Shown here one piece after another: positions 1 to 11,300 of a stretch of DNA of 64,000 nucleotides; position 1 is the stretch's first letter, and each line of letters opens with the position of its first letter. The notes beneath the pieces are model-generated. The model had not been told where the DNA came from. It saw nothing but the letters and a program-made list of their open reading frames with translations, and did no database searches. The stretch is from Lycium barbarum (lineage: Eukaryota; Streptophyta; Magnoliopsida; Solanales; Solanaceae). The position numbers were made by a program, and so were the translations under genes. The DNA is taken from the NCBI RefSeq assembly GCF_019175385.1, contig NC_083341.1, positions 61,351,800 through 61,415,799 of the forward strand. The letters run 5' to 3'.

Positions 1-230
1 AAGTCTACATTTTAGTTTAGAGGTTATAGAAATATTATGACTTAAAAATTCTAACTTTGAAAAGCACAATCACAACCAATTCTAACTATGAATTCTCAAT
101 AACAATTCTAACTTTAATAATTTATGGATTCTAACTTTAATACAACTTGAAAAAGCACAATTCCAACCAATTCTAACTAAGCTAACACAAATACATTGAC
201 AATGAACATAAACAATAGCACAATCTCAAG

Positions 231-233
<3 letters not shown>

Positions 234-277
<44 letters not shown>
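234..277. repeat. (TA)n microsatellite
   Basis: An uninterrupted TA run of about 22 units. Shorter TA runs occur at the equivalent place in the next higher-order units, so the microsatellite was present before the unit was duplicated. Confidence 0.95.
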
Positions 278-281
<4 letters not shown>

Positions 282-1864
282 AGTAAACTAGTCAAATAAA
301 GTTTACATTTTTTCACAAATTCAACATCAATAATTTTTAAAAGCACAATCCCAACCAATTCTAACTTTGAATTCTCAATAACAATTCTAACTTTAACAAC
401 TTATGGATTCTAACTTTATTATAACTTTGACAAGCACAATCACAAGTTCACAACCAATTCTAACTTTGAAAAACATAATCAATTCTAACTTTAATAACTT
501 ATGGATTCTAACTTTATTTCTAAAAATTAAAAGTAAATCTAGTCAAATAAAGTCTACGTTTTAGTTTAGAGGTTATAGAAATATGATGACTTAACAATTC
601 TAACTTTGAAAAGCACAATCACAGCCAATTCTAACTTTGAATTCTCAATAACAACTCTAACTTTAATAACTTATGGATTCTAACTTTAATATAACTTGAA
701 AAAGCACAATCCCAACCAATTCTAACTAAGCTAACACAAATACATTAACAATGAACATAAAAAATAGTACAATCTCAAGCAAATTTATATATATATATAT
801 AAAAGTAAACTAGTCAAATAAAGTTTACATTTTTTCACAAATTCGACATTAATAATTTTAAAAGCACAATCCCAACCAATTCTAACTTTGAATTCTCAAT
901 AACAATTCTAAATTTAATAACTTATGAATTCTAACTTTAATATAACTTTTAAAAGCACAATCCCAACCAATTCTAACTTTGAATTCTCAATAAAAATTCT
1001 ATCTTTAATAACTTATGGATTCTAACTTTAATTCTAAAAATTGAAAAGTAAATCTAGTCAAATAAAGTCTACATTTTAGTTTAGAGGTTATAGAAATATT
1101 ATGACTTAACAATTCTAACTTTGAAAGGCACAATCACAACCAATTCTAACTTTGAATTCTCAACAACAATTCTGACTTTAATAGTTTATGGATTATAACT
1201 TTAATACAACTTGGAAAAGCACAATCCCAACCAATTCTAACTAAGCTAACACAAATACATTGACAATGAACATAAAAAATAGCACAATCTCAAGCAAATA
1301 TATATATATATATATGTATGAAAAGTAAACTAGTCAAATAAAGTTTACATTTCTTCGCAAATTCAACATCAATAATTTAAGAAAGCACAATACCAACTAA
1401 TTCTAACTTTCAATTCTCAATAACAATTCTAACTTTAATAACTTATGGTTTCTAAGTTTAATAACTTATGGATTCTAACTTTAATATAACTTTGAAAAGC
1501 ACAATCCCAACCAATTCTAAAAATTGAAAAGTAAATCTAGCCAAATAAAGTCTACATTTTAGTTTTGAGGTTATAGAAATATTATAACTTAACAATCTAA
1601 CCTTGAAAAAAACAATCCCAACCAATTCTAACTTTAATAACTTATGGATTCTAACTTTAATCTAACTTTGAAAAGCAAAATCCCAACCAATTCTAAAAAT
1701 TGAAAAGTAAATCTAGTCAAATAAAGTCTACACTTTAGTTTTGAGGTTATAAAAATACTATAACTTAACAATTCTAACTTTGAAAAACACAATCTCAACC
1801 AATTCTAATTTTGAATGCTCAATAAAAATTCTACTAACTTATGGATTCTAACAAATAGCACAAT

Positions 1865-1868
1865 CCCC

Positions 1869-1899
<31 letters not shown>

Positions 1900-1911
1900 A
1901 AAAAAAAAAAA
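1865..1911. repeat. C25 followed directly by A22
   Basis: Twenty-five consecutive C residues (1865-1889) are followed by twenty-two A residues (1890-1911). The tract replaces sequence that is present in the sister units of the array. Long homopolymers are error-prone in assembly, so the exact lengths are uncertain. Confidence 0.9.
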
Positions 1912-2224
1912 CAAAACCCTAGTCAAATAAGGTATACATTTTTCCACGAATTCAACATCAATAATATTACAAACAATGATAACTAAGCTAAAACAAATAC
2001 ATTGACAATGAGCATAAAATATAGCACAATCTCAAGCAAAAAAAAAAAAAAAATGAAAAGTAAACTAGTCAAATAAAGTTTACATTTTTTCACAAATTCA
2101 ACATTAATAACATTACAAATGATGTTTAACAGACTAACATTAGGCCTAGAAATCTACAAATGAAACTAAGATTGAAAGAATTTTAAAAGCCCTAATTTAA
2201 AAGAAACTACCTCAAATTACAAGT

Positions 2225-2340
2225 TAAAAATGTGGCTGGGGTAGGTGGGGTTGGGCTGCGCAGGTGGCAGCGGGTGGGCGGCGGCTAGTAGTAGGTGGCG
2301 GACGTGGGCGGAGGGGGGTGGGCGGCGGGTTAGGGTTTTT
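2225..2340 (-). other. G-rich block, possible first exon or leader of the CACTA element
   Basis: This 115-base stretch is very G-rich on the plus strand, in the middle of AT-rich DNA. Read on the minus strand it starts with a CCCTAACCC phrase followed by C-rich triplets, as a proline-rich leader exon might. Positions 2313-2335 carry four G-runs of at least three with short loops, a canonical G-quadruplex pattern. It lies just inside the subterminal repeats of the transposon, where the promoter and first exon would be expected, but no long open frame supports a protein call. Confidence 0.4.
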
Positions 2341-2404
2341 TTATTTTAGAGAGAAGTGGGTATTTTTTTTGGGGAAGATGACAAATGATATGCCAAACGC
2401 GTTT

Positions 2405-2854
2405 CTATCATATTGTTAAAAAAAAACTGACGGAAAAACCGACGCGGCCCGTCAGTTTTTTTATAATGTTGACGAGCCTTTGACCAAAAATAAATAAATT
2501 AAAAACAGACGTAGTCCGTTGGTTTCTTTAAAAAAATTCTTTTATTAATATTTTAAAAAAACAAAATGAATTATAAATTATTTAATATATTTTTAAAAAT
2601 AAAACCGACGTTGTCCATCGTTTTTTAATTATTTTTTTTAATAAAACCATCGTGGGACGTCGGTTTTTGTAAAAAAAAATTGGCGGAAATATAATTTCAA
2701 AATTCTGCAGAAAAACCCGACGTTGTCCGTCGGTTTTTTAATTAAAAAAATAAAAAAAAAAAGAAATACACAAAATCGATGCTGTTTCTGTTTTTTAAAG
2801 CGACGCAATCCGTCGATTTTTTGTCCGTCAAATTTTGGCAGTTTTTTAGTAGTG
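2405..2854 (-). mobile_element. CACTA (En/Spm) transposon terminus with subterminal repeats
   Basis: The minus strand begins at 2854 with CACTACTAAAAAAC, the diagnostic CACTA terminus. It is followed inward by at least six copies of a GC-rich subterminal motif of the type CCGACG(N)TCCGTCGG embedded in A/T runs (around 2420-2460, 2508, 2599, 2645, 2712 and 2800). In CACTA elements these motifs bind the element's own DNA-binding protein. Several copies are inverted relative to each other. The matching far terminus is not in the window, so the element runs off the left side or is truncated. The three bases after the end (AAA, 2855-2857) would be the target duplication but cannot be paired. Confidence 0.85.
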
Positions 2855-2982
2855 AAAGTAGGTCGTGCAAATCCACAAATTACAAGCAAGTTGTGTTTGG
2901 AATAAACTCTTCTACAATGAGGCACACTTCTATTCTTCTAATTCTTATCTATTTAAAATGAGATAGATTCATGGTAAAACTA

Positions 2983-3240
2983 TCAAAAAGTAATGAGAGG
3001 ATAAACATCTAGTACGTAAGAAAGTTGCGGTTGTCTATCAATAGAGATGTAACAAACCAAAATAGAGTTAATATCAACACGTTCACGAATTAATAAATGA
3101 AGATCAATCTCTAGATGCTGTATATGAGCATGATAAATAGGATTAGTTGACAAATAAAAAGCACCAACATTATCATACAACTAATAGAGGGTCAGATAGT
3201 GGAATGTTCAATTCACGAACATGATGTTGAGGTCATGATA
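2983..3240 (-). pseudogene. Copia RNase H C-terminal fragment
   Basis: The minus-strand translation (open from 3180 to 2983, with decayed similarity up to about 3240) contains the sequence around [10 protein letters not shown], then [14 protein letters not shown] and an RERV-like segment. This matches the C-terminal RNase H region of Ty1/copia polyproteins, where a W/CDN segment is followed by N-P-x-x-H-x-R-x-K-H-I-E-I-D. In intact elements this domain removes the RNA strand during reverse transcription. Only about 70 residues survive. No LTR or upstream reverse transcriptase is attached, so this is a truncated scrap beside the CACTA end. Confidence 0.8.
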
Positions 3241-3936
3241 ATTCAGCTACAGTATGAGTAGAGGTGGAAAATTGATGGTTTGGGCTAACATGGACTGAAT
3301 CAATAAAATTGTCCAAACTTGCCCAAAGTGCACTTGAACCAAAATGGATTGGGTTAAGATGGGCTAAACAATAGGTCATAGGCCAACGCACCCAACTTGA
3401 CACAACTTGTGTCCTTTCTTTTTTAAAATATCAATAAACATTCTCAACCAAATATCCAAATAATGTTCAAGAAAATTATAAAGAATAAAAGGCGAAAAAG
3501 GCTCATGAACTCTATAAACAACTAGTTCGAATTTACCTTCTGATTATTAAACTGACATTTAAAAATTTAAGGAGTTAATTTCCTCTGACTACAAGTTCTT
3601 TAATAGGAGAATCATTTGATTCTTTTTTTTCACCTTACGTTTCTTTACGAGCTTCAATCCAAGGTCCTTGTGGTTCCAATTAAGAAGACCGGATTGCTGA
3701 TATTACGCAAACTCATCTTAAAGATAAAAAAGACTAAGAACTAAAATAAAAAATGGAAAGGTTTCAGTAACGACCTAGTGGATCATTTCTCGATGATTAT
3801 GATGTTTAAATTAAGGTGTAATGTTAGTTGGACGGTGTTTGTAATGTAAATATGTATGATATGTGTGTCTTCATTGTTATACATTGATTCTATATTGTAT
3901 GAAGGTGTTGGGGTTTTAGTGGTTATTGGAGGGGTG
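3241..3936. other. Gene-free AT-rich spacer
   Basis: No supported gene. The stretch at 3264-3400 holds several diverged copies of a GGTTTGGGC/GGATTGGG phrase that looks like old repeat sequence, but I cannot assign a family. Confidence 0.5.
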
Positions 3937-4236
3937 TGTTAAAAAGTAGTGCATCTTACTTATTTTGTTTACTGTTTACTTGTTCGTTTCTTTTACTGAG
4001 TCAAATAATTCAGTTTTTATCTTTTAGGAATGATATTAGATTTCTTGTTATCTAGATGGGAGTCTTAGTAAGTTGCTAGAGTTATTTTAGGAGTTGAATG
4101 TTAGTGGCTTAGTAGTATTATATAAGCTCTGCGTATCTATTATAAACCGCGAGTTCCAAGAAAAAACAATAACATTCTTCTCTGTTTTTTTCCATTATAC
4201 TGCAACATATTTCTGTCCTCGGCGTTCTTTGTTTTA
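3937..4236 (+). repeat. 5' LTR of copia element G
   Basis: The segment starts TGTTAAAAAG and ends directly before a primer-binding-site-like sequence. Its body (from about 3946) is repeated at 15950-16142, including the phrases GTGCATCTTAC, TCAAATAATTCAG and TAGTAGTATTATA. The two copies are clearly homologous but diverged and with small indels, so the insertion is old. Confidence 0.75.
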
Positions 4237-4248
4237 TGGAATCAGAGC
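4237..4248 (+). other. Primer-binding site of copia element G
   Basis: TGGAATCAGAGC differs at one base from TGGTATCAGAGC, the complement of the 3' end of plant initiator tRNA-Met that primes minus-strand DNA synthesis. It abuts the LTR. Confidence 0.75.
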
Positions 4249-4435
4249 AAGGTCATTGATCTGATAGTTCTTTCCTTCTTCTCGCCTATCAAGTTGGTTT
4301 TATCTTGTTGGAGAAGACTGAAAGTTGCAGAGGAGAAGCTTGTGCAGCATAGAGTCGACAAATGGGGGAAAACAGTTCAATGCACAATTTGGTGTCGAGA
4401 AGATTGTAGGAACAAACTACTAGTGGAGAATATGT

Positions 4436-4780
4436 ATGGAGGTTTACCTTCAAGGTCAAGACCTCTATGATCTTATTGGTGGTGCTGAAGCAGAAATTCC
4501 AGCAAATACTCCTGAGAATGTGGAACCACAGAAGAAATGGAAGATAAAATGTGGTAAGACGCTCTTTGCTTTGAGGACTTCAATTGGAAAAGAACTCATC
4601 TATCATCTATGTGATGTTAGTTCCCCAAAAGAAGTTTGGGAGATACTTCAGAGATTGTTTTCTAAAACAAATACCACTAGGCTACAACTACTGGAATATG
4701 AATTGGCAATGCTAACGCAGGGAGGAATGTATATTTCTGAATATTTCTTACGACTCAAAAGTATTTGTACTAAAATTTAG
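4436..4780 (+). pseudogene. Copia element G gag (UBN2-type), truncated
   Basis: The 114-residue open stretch beginning MEVYLQGQDLYDLI matches the central part of copia gag: a short N-terminal region, then KEVWEILQRLFS and RLQLLEYELAMLTQGG, the helical part of the capsid domain. Gag normally assembles the virus-like particle in the cytoplasm. The true start is probably upstream, because the N-terminal LVGTNY-like segment can be read just before position 4436 with a frame change. After 4780 the same region continues in other frames with many stops to about 5240, where the zinc knuckle (around YRCGK-like residues near 5065) is still faintly visible. Pseudogene. Confidence 0.8.
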
Positions 4781-5244
4781 AACTAGATCCGAAGGAGAAA
4801 ATCGGTGAAACAGGATTGTGGCGATTTCTTATTCGATGATCGAAGAAGGAGTACAATCCATTCGTTACCTCCATCAGGGTTGGGCAAACCAACCTTTAGT
4901 TGAAGAATTTCAAAATTTACTTTCCAACCAAGGGTCATTGGCAAAGCAAATGGCAAAAGCTTCGAATTAGATCCCGTTCTCTTCTTAAAAGATAAAAATA
5001 AAAATAACAATGAAAAAGGCTCAAATAGTGAAAAATCTACTTGTGGCAACTTTGAAAATTGAACGTGCTATAGATGTGGTAAAATTGGGCTCATCAAGAA
5101 AAAATTGTAGAGTGAAGATCTCAAATGCAAATGTTGCAAGTGAAAATGATGGAAATGAGCAACTCAAATAGGAGTAATGCTTCACTATAGAAGTACCTGG
5201 ATGGAGGAACGATGATGCTGTATTAGTAGAAGCTCTCTACAACC

Positions 5245-5769
5245 ATGATAGATGCAAAGAAGAATAGGATCATTGATTCTGGTTGTTCTTATCACATAAT
5301 CGGAAATGATTTGGTACTTTCAGAGTTGCGCCAACATAACAGAGATCAAGTCATTACAACCGATAACTCGATATATCCAGTAGCTAAAGAAGGAGTCTTC
5401 AAGATTGACGTTGGAGATACACGGGTTGTCAAGTTGAACGACGTCTATCATGCTCCAGGTTTGAATAGAAATTTAGTTTCATTTCTCAAAATTACGTATT
5501 TCGAAAAATATATTTTGTTTGGTCCAAATAATGTGAAGGTTCTTGATAACTTAAAACATATAGCTGTTGATGCTGCTCTTACTGGTGAAAAGAGAGGTTC
5601 GTTATTTGTTATGACAGTAAGGGATGCCTATGAATACAAGTCAAATAGATAGCACAATAGTTTGGCATGCTGGACTTGGACATTTGGGATACCAATTGTT
5701 GTGGCAAATTTCTTCAAAGAAATTGGTGGATAGTATACGAGCTCTACAAAATATTCATGAAGATGTAGT
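5245..5769 (+). pseudogene. Copia element G protease and GAG-pre-integrase segment
   Basis: The open stretch 5245-5652 has IIDSGCSYHIIGN about 10 residues from its start. This is the D-S-G active site of the copia aspartic protease, which cleaves the polyprotein into working parts. The following segment with VYHAPGLNRNLVSF is the conserved tail of that domain. After a stop at 5650 the protein continues in another frame with WHAGLGHLGYQLL, the H-x-R-L-G-H motif of the GAG-pre-integrase domain (here with Ala-Gly for Arg). It is cut off at 5769, where the LARD begins. Integrase should follow but is absent from the window. Confidence 0.8.
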
Positions 5770-6249
5770 TGTCACGACCCAAACCGATGGGCCATGACCA
5801 GTGCACGAGCTGGACACTTGTATACGAATGAACCTGTCAGAATGAATATGTTGTTGTCAGAATCTTCATGAAGATGTAGTTGTCAGAATGAATATGTTGT
5901 AGACTCATAGCGTCACATATCAGAATGAACCTGTCTCCTGAGGGGTCACAGGTAACCAAAACATAACAAAATATGCAAGCCGACAAGGCTGCCACTATAT
6001 ACTGGAATATCCAAAACGGACTATGTCGATATAGCTGACCAAGGCCCATATACAACCCACACATGTCTACAGACCTCTAAGAGTATAACAGTAAAATATG
6101 ACGGGACAGGGCCCCGCCGTACCCCTGGATATGCATAAGTCTATATCAAAGGATCTGTACCAAAACGACTCAAGCTCCGGAACAATGGAGCTCTCCAAGT
6201 AGCTGAGCAGAAGTCCTAGGCTGGGGATCACCAAATAGAGTGTCTGTAC

Positions 6250-6292
6250 ATGTAGGCATGAAACGCAGCCCCCGAAGAAAGGGGGTCAGTAC
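6250..6292 (-). other. Paired hairpin module of family-B LTR (decayed copy)
   Basis: On the minus strand CCCCC-TTTCTTC-GGGGG is followed by CTGCG and a CATGCC loop. The partner arm of the second stem is damaged here. See the better copies at 32672-32719 and 42119-42166. Confidence 0.6.
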
Positions 6293-6473
6293 AAAAAATG
6301 TATAGAATATGTTAAGCATAAGAACATCAAGTACAGATGAATCATGAAAACCAGTATTAATAATTGAATGCATCTATGGCTAACATCTGAGAATATCTGC
6401 GTAACTTTATATGACTGAAACTGACTCTATGGCGTATGATAGGCATAGATTATAATATAACTGATAGTGCTGT

Positions 6474-6673
6474 GGAACGTACAGCCCGATCCATATATAA
6501 TATAATAATGCCGAGGAATGTACGACCCGATCCATATATTATATAATAATGCCGAGGAACGTACGACCCGATCCATATATAATATAATAATGCCGAGAAA
6601 CGTACGGTCCGATCCATATATAATATAATAATGTCGAGGAACGTACGACCCGATCCATATATAATATAATAAT
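6474..6673. repeat. 41-bp tandem repeat, five copies
   Basis: The unit contains AACGTACGACCCGATCC and then ATATATAATATAATAAT, with starts near 6475, 6516, 6557, 6598 and 6639. It sits in the R/U5 half of the chimeric LTR. An apparent 91-residue frame on the minus strand is only the translation of this repeat. Confidence 0.95.
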
Positions 6674-8390
6674 CATATATATACCGTACCCGACCCTCTA
6701 GTGAGGGACTCGGTAAATAATGCAATGAAACTGTGCATGAATATATGCCTGGCTCGGGACTCGATGAAATGATGTAATAACCTTATGCACGATTAGAATA
6801 TCAGGAGCAACCATGTACAAACTAAATAATCATCTGAGACTCAATAGAATTATTAGAATGAACCAACACTTGAGAATCAAAGACAACTGTCATGTCAAGT
6901 ACCGCTGAGAACTAGAATTCATTGGAGTCATGTATGTTCATCGTTCGCTCGTTTATGTAGTTCATGCCAAAAAGAAAGAAGGGATAGCCTTAACATACCT
7001 AATCACCCAATGTCCACTCCTCGAGTCCGTATGTCTACAATCACGGCGATAATATCATGATTAGACCATTTACACCACTTACTATATAATTTGTATACGA
7101 ACGGAACCGTCAAACCTTAGCCTTGCCCTTTCTTTGCGCCTCCAAATACTCAAAGTCTAACCATATTCAAATTCTACATTAGAAATCAAGAAGAACAATA
7201 CCCATATTGCTATACTTCTAATTTAGGTCAAATTCTAACTCATGGAATGGGGGAAATGGACCCACAAGGGAAAAAAGGGAAATTCGAAGGTGGAATAGGC
7301 AATTCATGCTCTTGATGATCAGAGCCCACTATTCAATTGCTAGATTAACTCAAGATTAGGCCAAATTCATAATTAAAGCGAACCGCCAATTTTAGGTATG
7401 AACCCTAACTTTTCAATCCTTAATCTAATCACTAATAATGGAAGGTTTAAGCTTATCCACGATGAATTCATCAAATTCTATGGTTATACTAGTCAATTTC
7501 ATCATCAATTTCCATTTAGAAAATCTAGAACTCATTTCAAGAAATTATCCCCAAAACCCATTATCCCTCTTTGATTCAAATGGATTTATAGCGTGGATTC
7601 AAACTTAAGGAATATAAACGAAAGATTTCAAGCTTAGGGAACTTACCCTCAAGAGAATTCTGCCCAAAGCCTCTTCAATTCGCCTCAAAGTTTCTTAGGA
7701 GAAATAATATTTAGAATGGGGAATGAAATGGTTTCAACTTAGCATTAAATAAGAATTTGGTCCCTTTATCCACTGAAGCGATACTTTGTCCGCTACAGCG
7801 GGCCCGCCACGGCGGTACCCCTTTCGCTGTTACACATTCGCCAAAGAGGATAACTATCCGTTGTGGCGACCTTTCTCAAAATCCTTAGCCACGCTATAAC
7901 AGACCTGGCCCTCGCTGTGGCGGGTCCGCTACGACAAACACCAGATACTAGAAAACTCTTATTTTTCACAAACCCAATCCCGAAATCCGACAATCACCGA
8001 CACCCCACAGACACAAACCAGGCATGCATTCACACATAAAAACAAGCTACAGACTCACTCGCGGTCTCAGAATTCCCAACAGAGATCTCTTTGACCGGGT
8101 CAATACCCAATGGCCAACTACTAACTTTCCAATCAATGACCCAAAATGCTCCCAAGCACCTTGAGGACTGACATGAACATCCCACCAAGTCACAATCGAC
8201 CATCCGGACCTTCCAGAATTGACGATTTTCGAAAAAGGTCTGTTCACTCAAATGTCAACTATTGGTCAAACATTTTTCACTTAAAGTCTTAAATTTCAAA
8301 AAGTCAATAAAACTTTCCCGATGACCTTGGGAAAGGGTTAACAATGGTAAAAGGGTCAAAAGTACTATAACAACCAAACAGGTCGTTACA

Positions 8391-11300
8391 TCAGATACCA
8401 ATTAAACAATTATTCGTCCTCGAATGAAGGAAGAGAGTACGAAGGCTGATGGTGACCAAGGAATCTTTATCATAGCAACACGGAAGCCTCCACGGCACGA
8501 AGTACGCCACAATCACTGTCCTCTCACTTGACTAGTCAAGCTTCTTTTACCTCAGCTAAAAGACCTAATTTTCATATTTCCATACTCGAAATGCTCTCAC
8601 AACTGATCCCTGAATAAAAGAACTGCTTTGCTGGAATTCTCTGATTCGCTCTAACTACCCCGTTGATCTTGATCAATAGGTCCCACAACCATCCTTCAAA
8701 ACAACACGAACCTTTAGATATAGACACAATCATAGCCCACTCTGAACCAGTAAAATACTCTGATTCCGCTAACCTTTCTTTCACACTTTCTTAGGCCGTT
8801 CTTCTCACCACGATTTCTTAAAAACACTAGCTCAAAACCATGGTGATTTCTTAAAAACACTAGCTCGAAACCATGATGATTTCTTAAAAACACTAACCTG
8901 AAACCATGACTTACTCTCACCAGAAAGAAATTCTTGTTTATCGGAGCAACTTTAAGCAGTTCCATTAACTGATCTTACTCATAGCCGACTTTACTAGTTC
9001 CAAGTCTTCTTAAACCTTCGAATCACAATACTGGAGGCATACCACTAAGTGCCTCGCCGAGCCAAGTCTGTGGGAAACCATATAAACACTCTAAAGAGCT
9101 CTCACAACCATGGTACCTCCTCATATCATTACCAAGCACCGACATAAACCATTATGTCTGTCCGAGTAGCTGCTCTAGATAAAATATCACCAAGTCCATT
9201 CGCAAACCCTGAATAAGCTTGGTAAACCTGCCATACCTCAAATCTGAACTGAAACTCATCGAATCCGTGAAGGTGATTTACTGGAAACCCATAAGTCCTC
9301 CTGGAGATATGAACATAGTCCATCAAGTTCTAATCAAATAATACCGACCCAGATTGAATGCACAACCTCTAAATACCATCAATAGCCACTCAGACTGACT
9401 CCAAATTTTCGCAACCAATCACAGTCCTTCCACACATCTGTGGTGGCCAATTCTAGTCTTTTCCTCACGCATAATAAATCATGTCTGTCACTCTCGACTC
9501 CAAAAGCTGAATTATATCCAAGCTATCAACTTAGTACCGAAGAACTATACCTTTTCATTGCAACCTTCACGTTTCTCAACCTTTACCCGATACACAAATC
9601 TCATACAACCCTGAACTTTTCGGCGCGAAACCTGTAGCCTCATATAATATCCCTTTAACCATCTAATATCCCATTGTAACACCTCGATAAGCCCATAACA
9701 ATTATGAAAGTATCAAACCTTACAACTACCGCTCTAAACCTCACGCAACTACTCCCAAGTCCTTAATATCCAATAGTGCTTACCCAAGCTATCCAGTCAA
9801 TATTACTTGAAACATAATACACTACCACGAATACGGTCTCATCTCGAGAATATAACTCTAGCCCTCACATAGTAGAGGTTTTGACAATTCTTTTCTCTTA
9901 AAACCACACTAACTCATCTACTGTAGAGTGTGACAAAACTATCCAACTGTGTACCACACAAGCCACTTCCTATAAACCTTAACGTGTTGATTACCTGAAA
10001 TTATCTTCTCACTAGTCGCTGATCATGAAACCTCACGGAATTTCATCATAACACTTAGTCCATTTCGGTAGACTCCCTTCTTTAAGCTTACTCAACAATC
10101 ATACCTCATCTGAATTATGCAAGACAATAACACCCCAATCTATATAGACCCAAGTAATCCCAAAATGTACTTTATTCTTACCAATTCTCGGTCAGCTAGA
10201 CCTTTTCTTGACTTTCAATTCCTCAATTTATATCAGTTCACCCTTACCGCCACCGTCTGACCATTTCTCGAATCCACTCACTATAATACCGCATAATCAT
10301 AAGTCTTGCAAACTAGCCGAGTTAATTCTGGAGATAGTAATGTACCACACACTAGAGTTCCCTTAACTCACTCAACTCTAAAACTGAATACTCTCTATAT
10401 CCAACGTATCACATACAAAGTCCTACTAATGTCTCTACGTACCTCCACCAAGGTGCATTTGTTCACCTCCCTTAACTCAAATTCCAAAAGGTTCTCTACA
10501 ACTCGAATTAATTTGAACCTTATTATTGATTTACCACTTCGAACGTCCCAATTATTGAATCAGAACACCTCTAACCATTCGTGCGATTATCCTTTTCATT
10601 CGATCAACTCAACCGAGTAAACACCAGCAGTAGCAGGAACCAGTCGAAACTTACACAACAGGTACAAGGCTCTCAACCCTAATCTAATATCAGATGCAAC
10701 ACCCAATAGCTCCTTGAGTACTAAAACTTCACATTCGTCTAACACTAGAGTCATTCTTACTAGTCAACCCCTGGCCCACGACATAACCAAACATACCAAC
10801 TCAACACTAAACCCTTATGTTTATCCTACCATGCATGATCGTAACATAACTCTCAATCCAACTAGCCCTTGATTCTACGATATCCCTATCATCCCTCTAA
10901 ACACGAAGAGTCGGTAAACATACCCGTTACTGATAGACCCGAACCACAATTGCCCAATATCTTAAGTCCCTATTCGTCACAAGTAGTCCTTCTTTCCAAT
11001 CTAGAACCGATATCCAGTTTCCTAAAAAGACCTACAAGCCACTAGCATAAAATCACGTCGAAGCCCAACTTAACCTTTTATGGCTGAATATGAAATCCAC
11101 TCTTGTACCAATTGCAACCTTATTCTAACAAGCAAGTCAGATACCAATTTTTTCCTTCCTAGTGGAGATTATTCTATCCAAGTCCTCTTTCTAACGTTTC
11201 CGTCCCATTAACATGAAAAGTACTCATACCAATTACCTTAAGAAATCGTATTTCGCTACACTTTTTTCCCCAAAGTCGTCCTTTAAGTTCTTATTCTCAA

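Larger units (their letters stand above)
1..2130. repeat. AT-rich higher-order tandem array
   Basis: A short phrase (ATTCTAACTTTGAA, then AAGCACAATCCCAACCAA) recurs dozens of times. It is organised into larger units marked by the phrase TTTAGTTTAGAGGTTATAG near positions 11, 560, 1076, 1557 and 1734. The spacing between units is therefore about 550, 515, 480 and 177 bases, so the last unit is shortened. TA runs (about 234-277, 786-801, 1301-1316) sit at the same place in successive units. No reading frame of note exists. The array lies inside the CACTA end that closes at 2854, so it is probably internal transposon sequence that expanded, but a satellite captured by the transposon is also possible. 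Confidence 0.85.
5770..8390 (-). repeat. 3' LTR of LARD A, a chimera of two LTR families
   Basis: The left edge opens TGTCACGACCC on the plus strand and the right edge closes GGTCGTTACA, so the LTR reads on the minus strand. From about 7110 to 8390 it matches the partner LTR (12005-14992) closely. From 5770 to about 7000 it instead matches family B (32121 onward and 39605 onward), including the AACGTACGACCCGATCC repeats and the GACCCCC/GGGGG hairpin. The switch lies near 7000-7110. The U3 half is therefore family D and the R/U5 half family B. This would fit recombination between elements or template switching during reverse transcription. Confidence 0.75.

Noticed and set aside
4783..5049. 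Minus-strand 88-residue frame
   Set aside because: It is antisense to the decayed copia gag and nucleocapsid region.
6474..6673. CRISPR-like regular repeats
   Set aside because: The 41-bp units are directly adjacent without unique spacers, in a plant LTR.
6450..6725. Minus-strand 91-residue frame rich in repeated YYIIYGSGRTFL
   Set aside because: It is only the translation of the 41-bp tandem repeat in the LTR. No start context or homology supports a protein.
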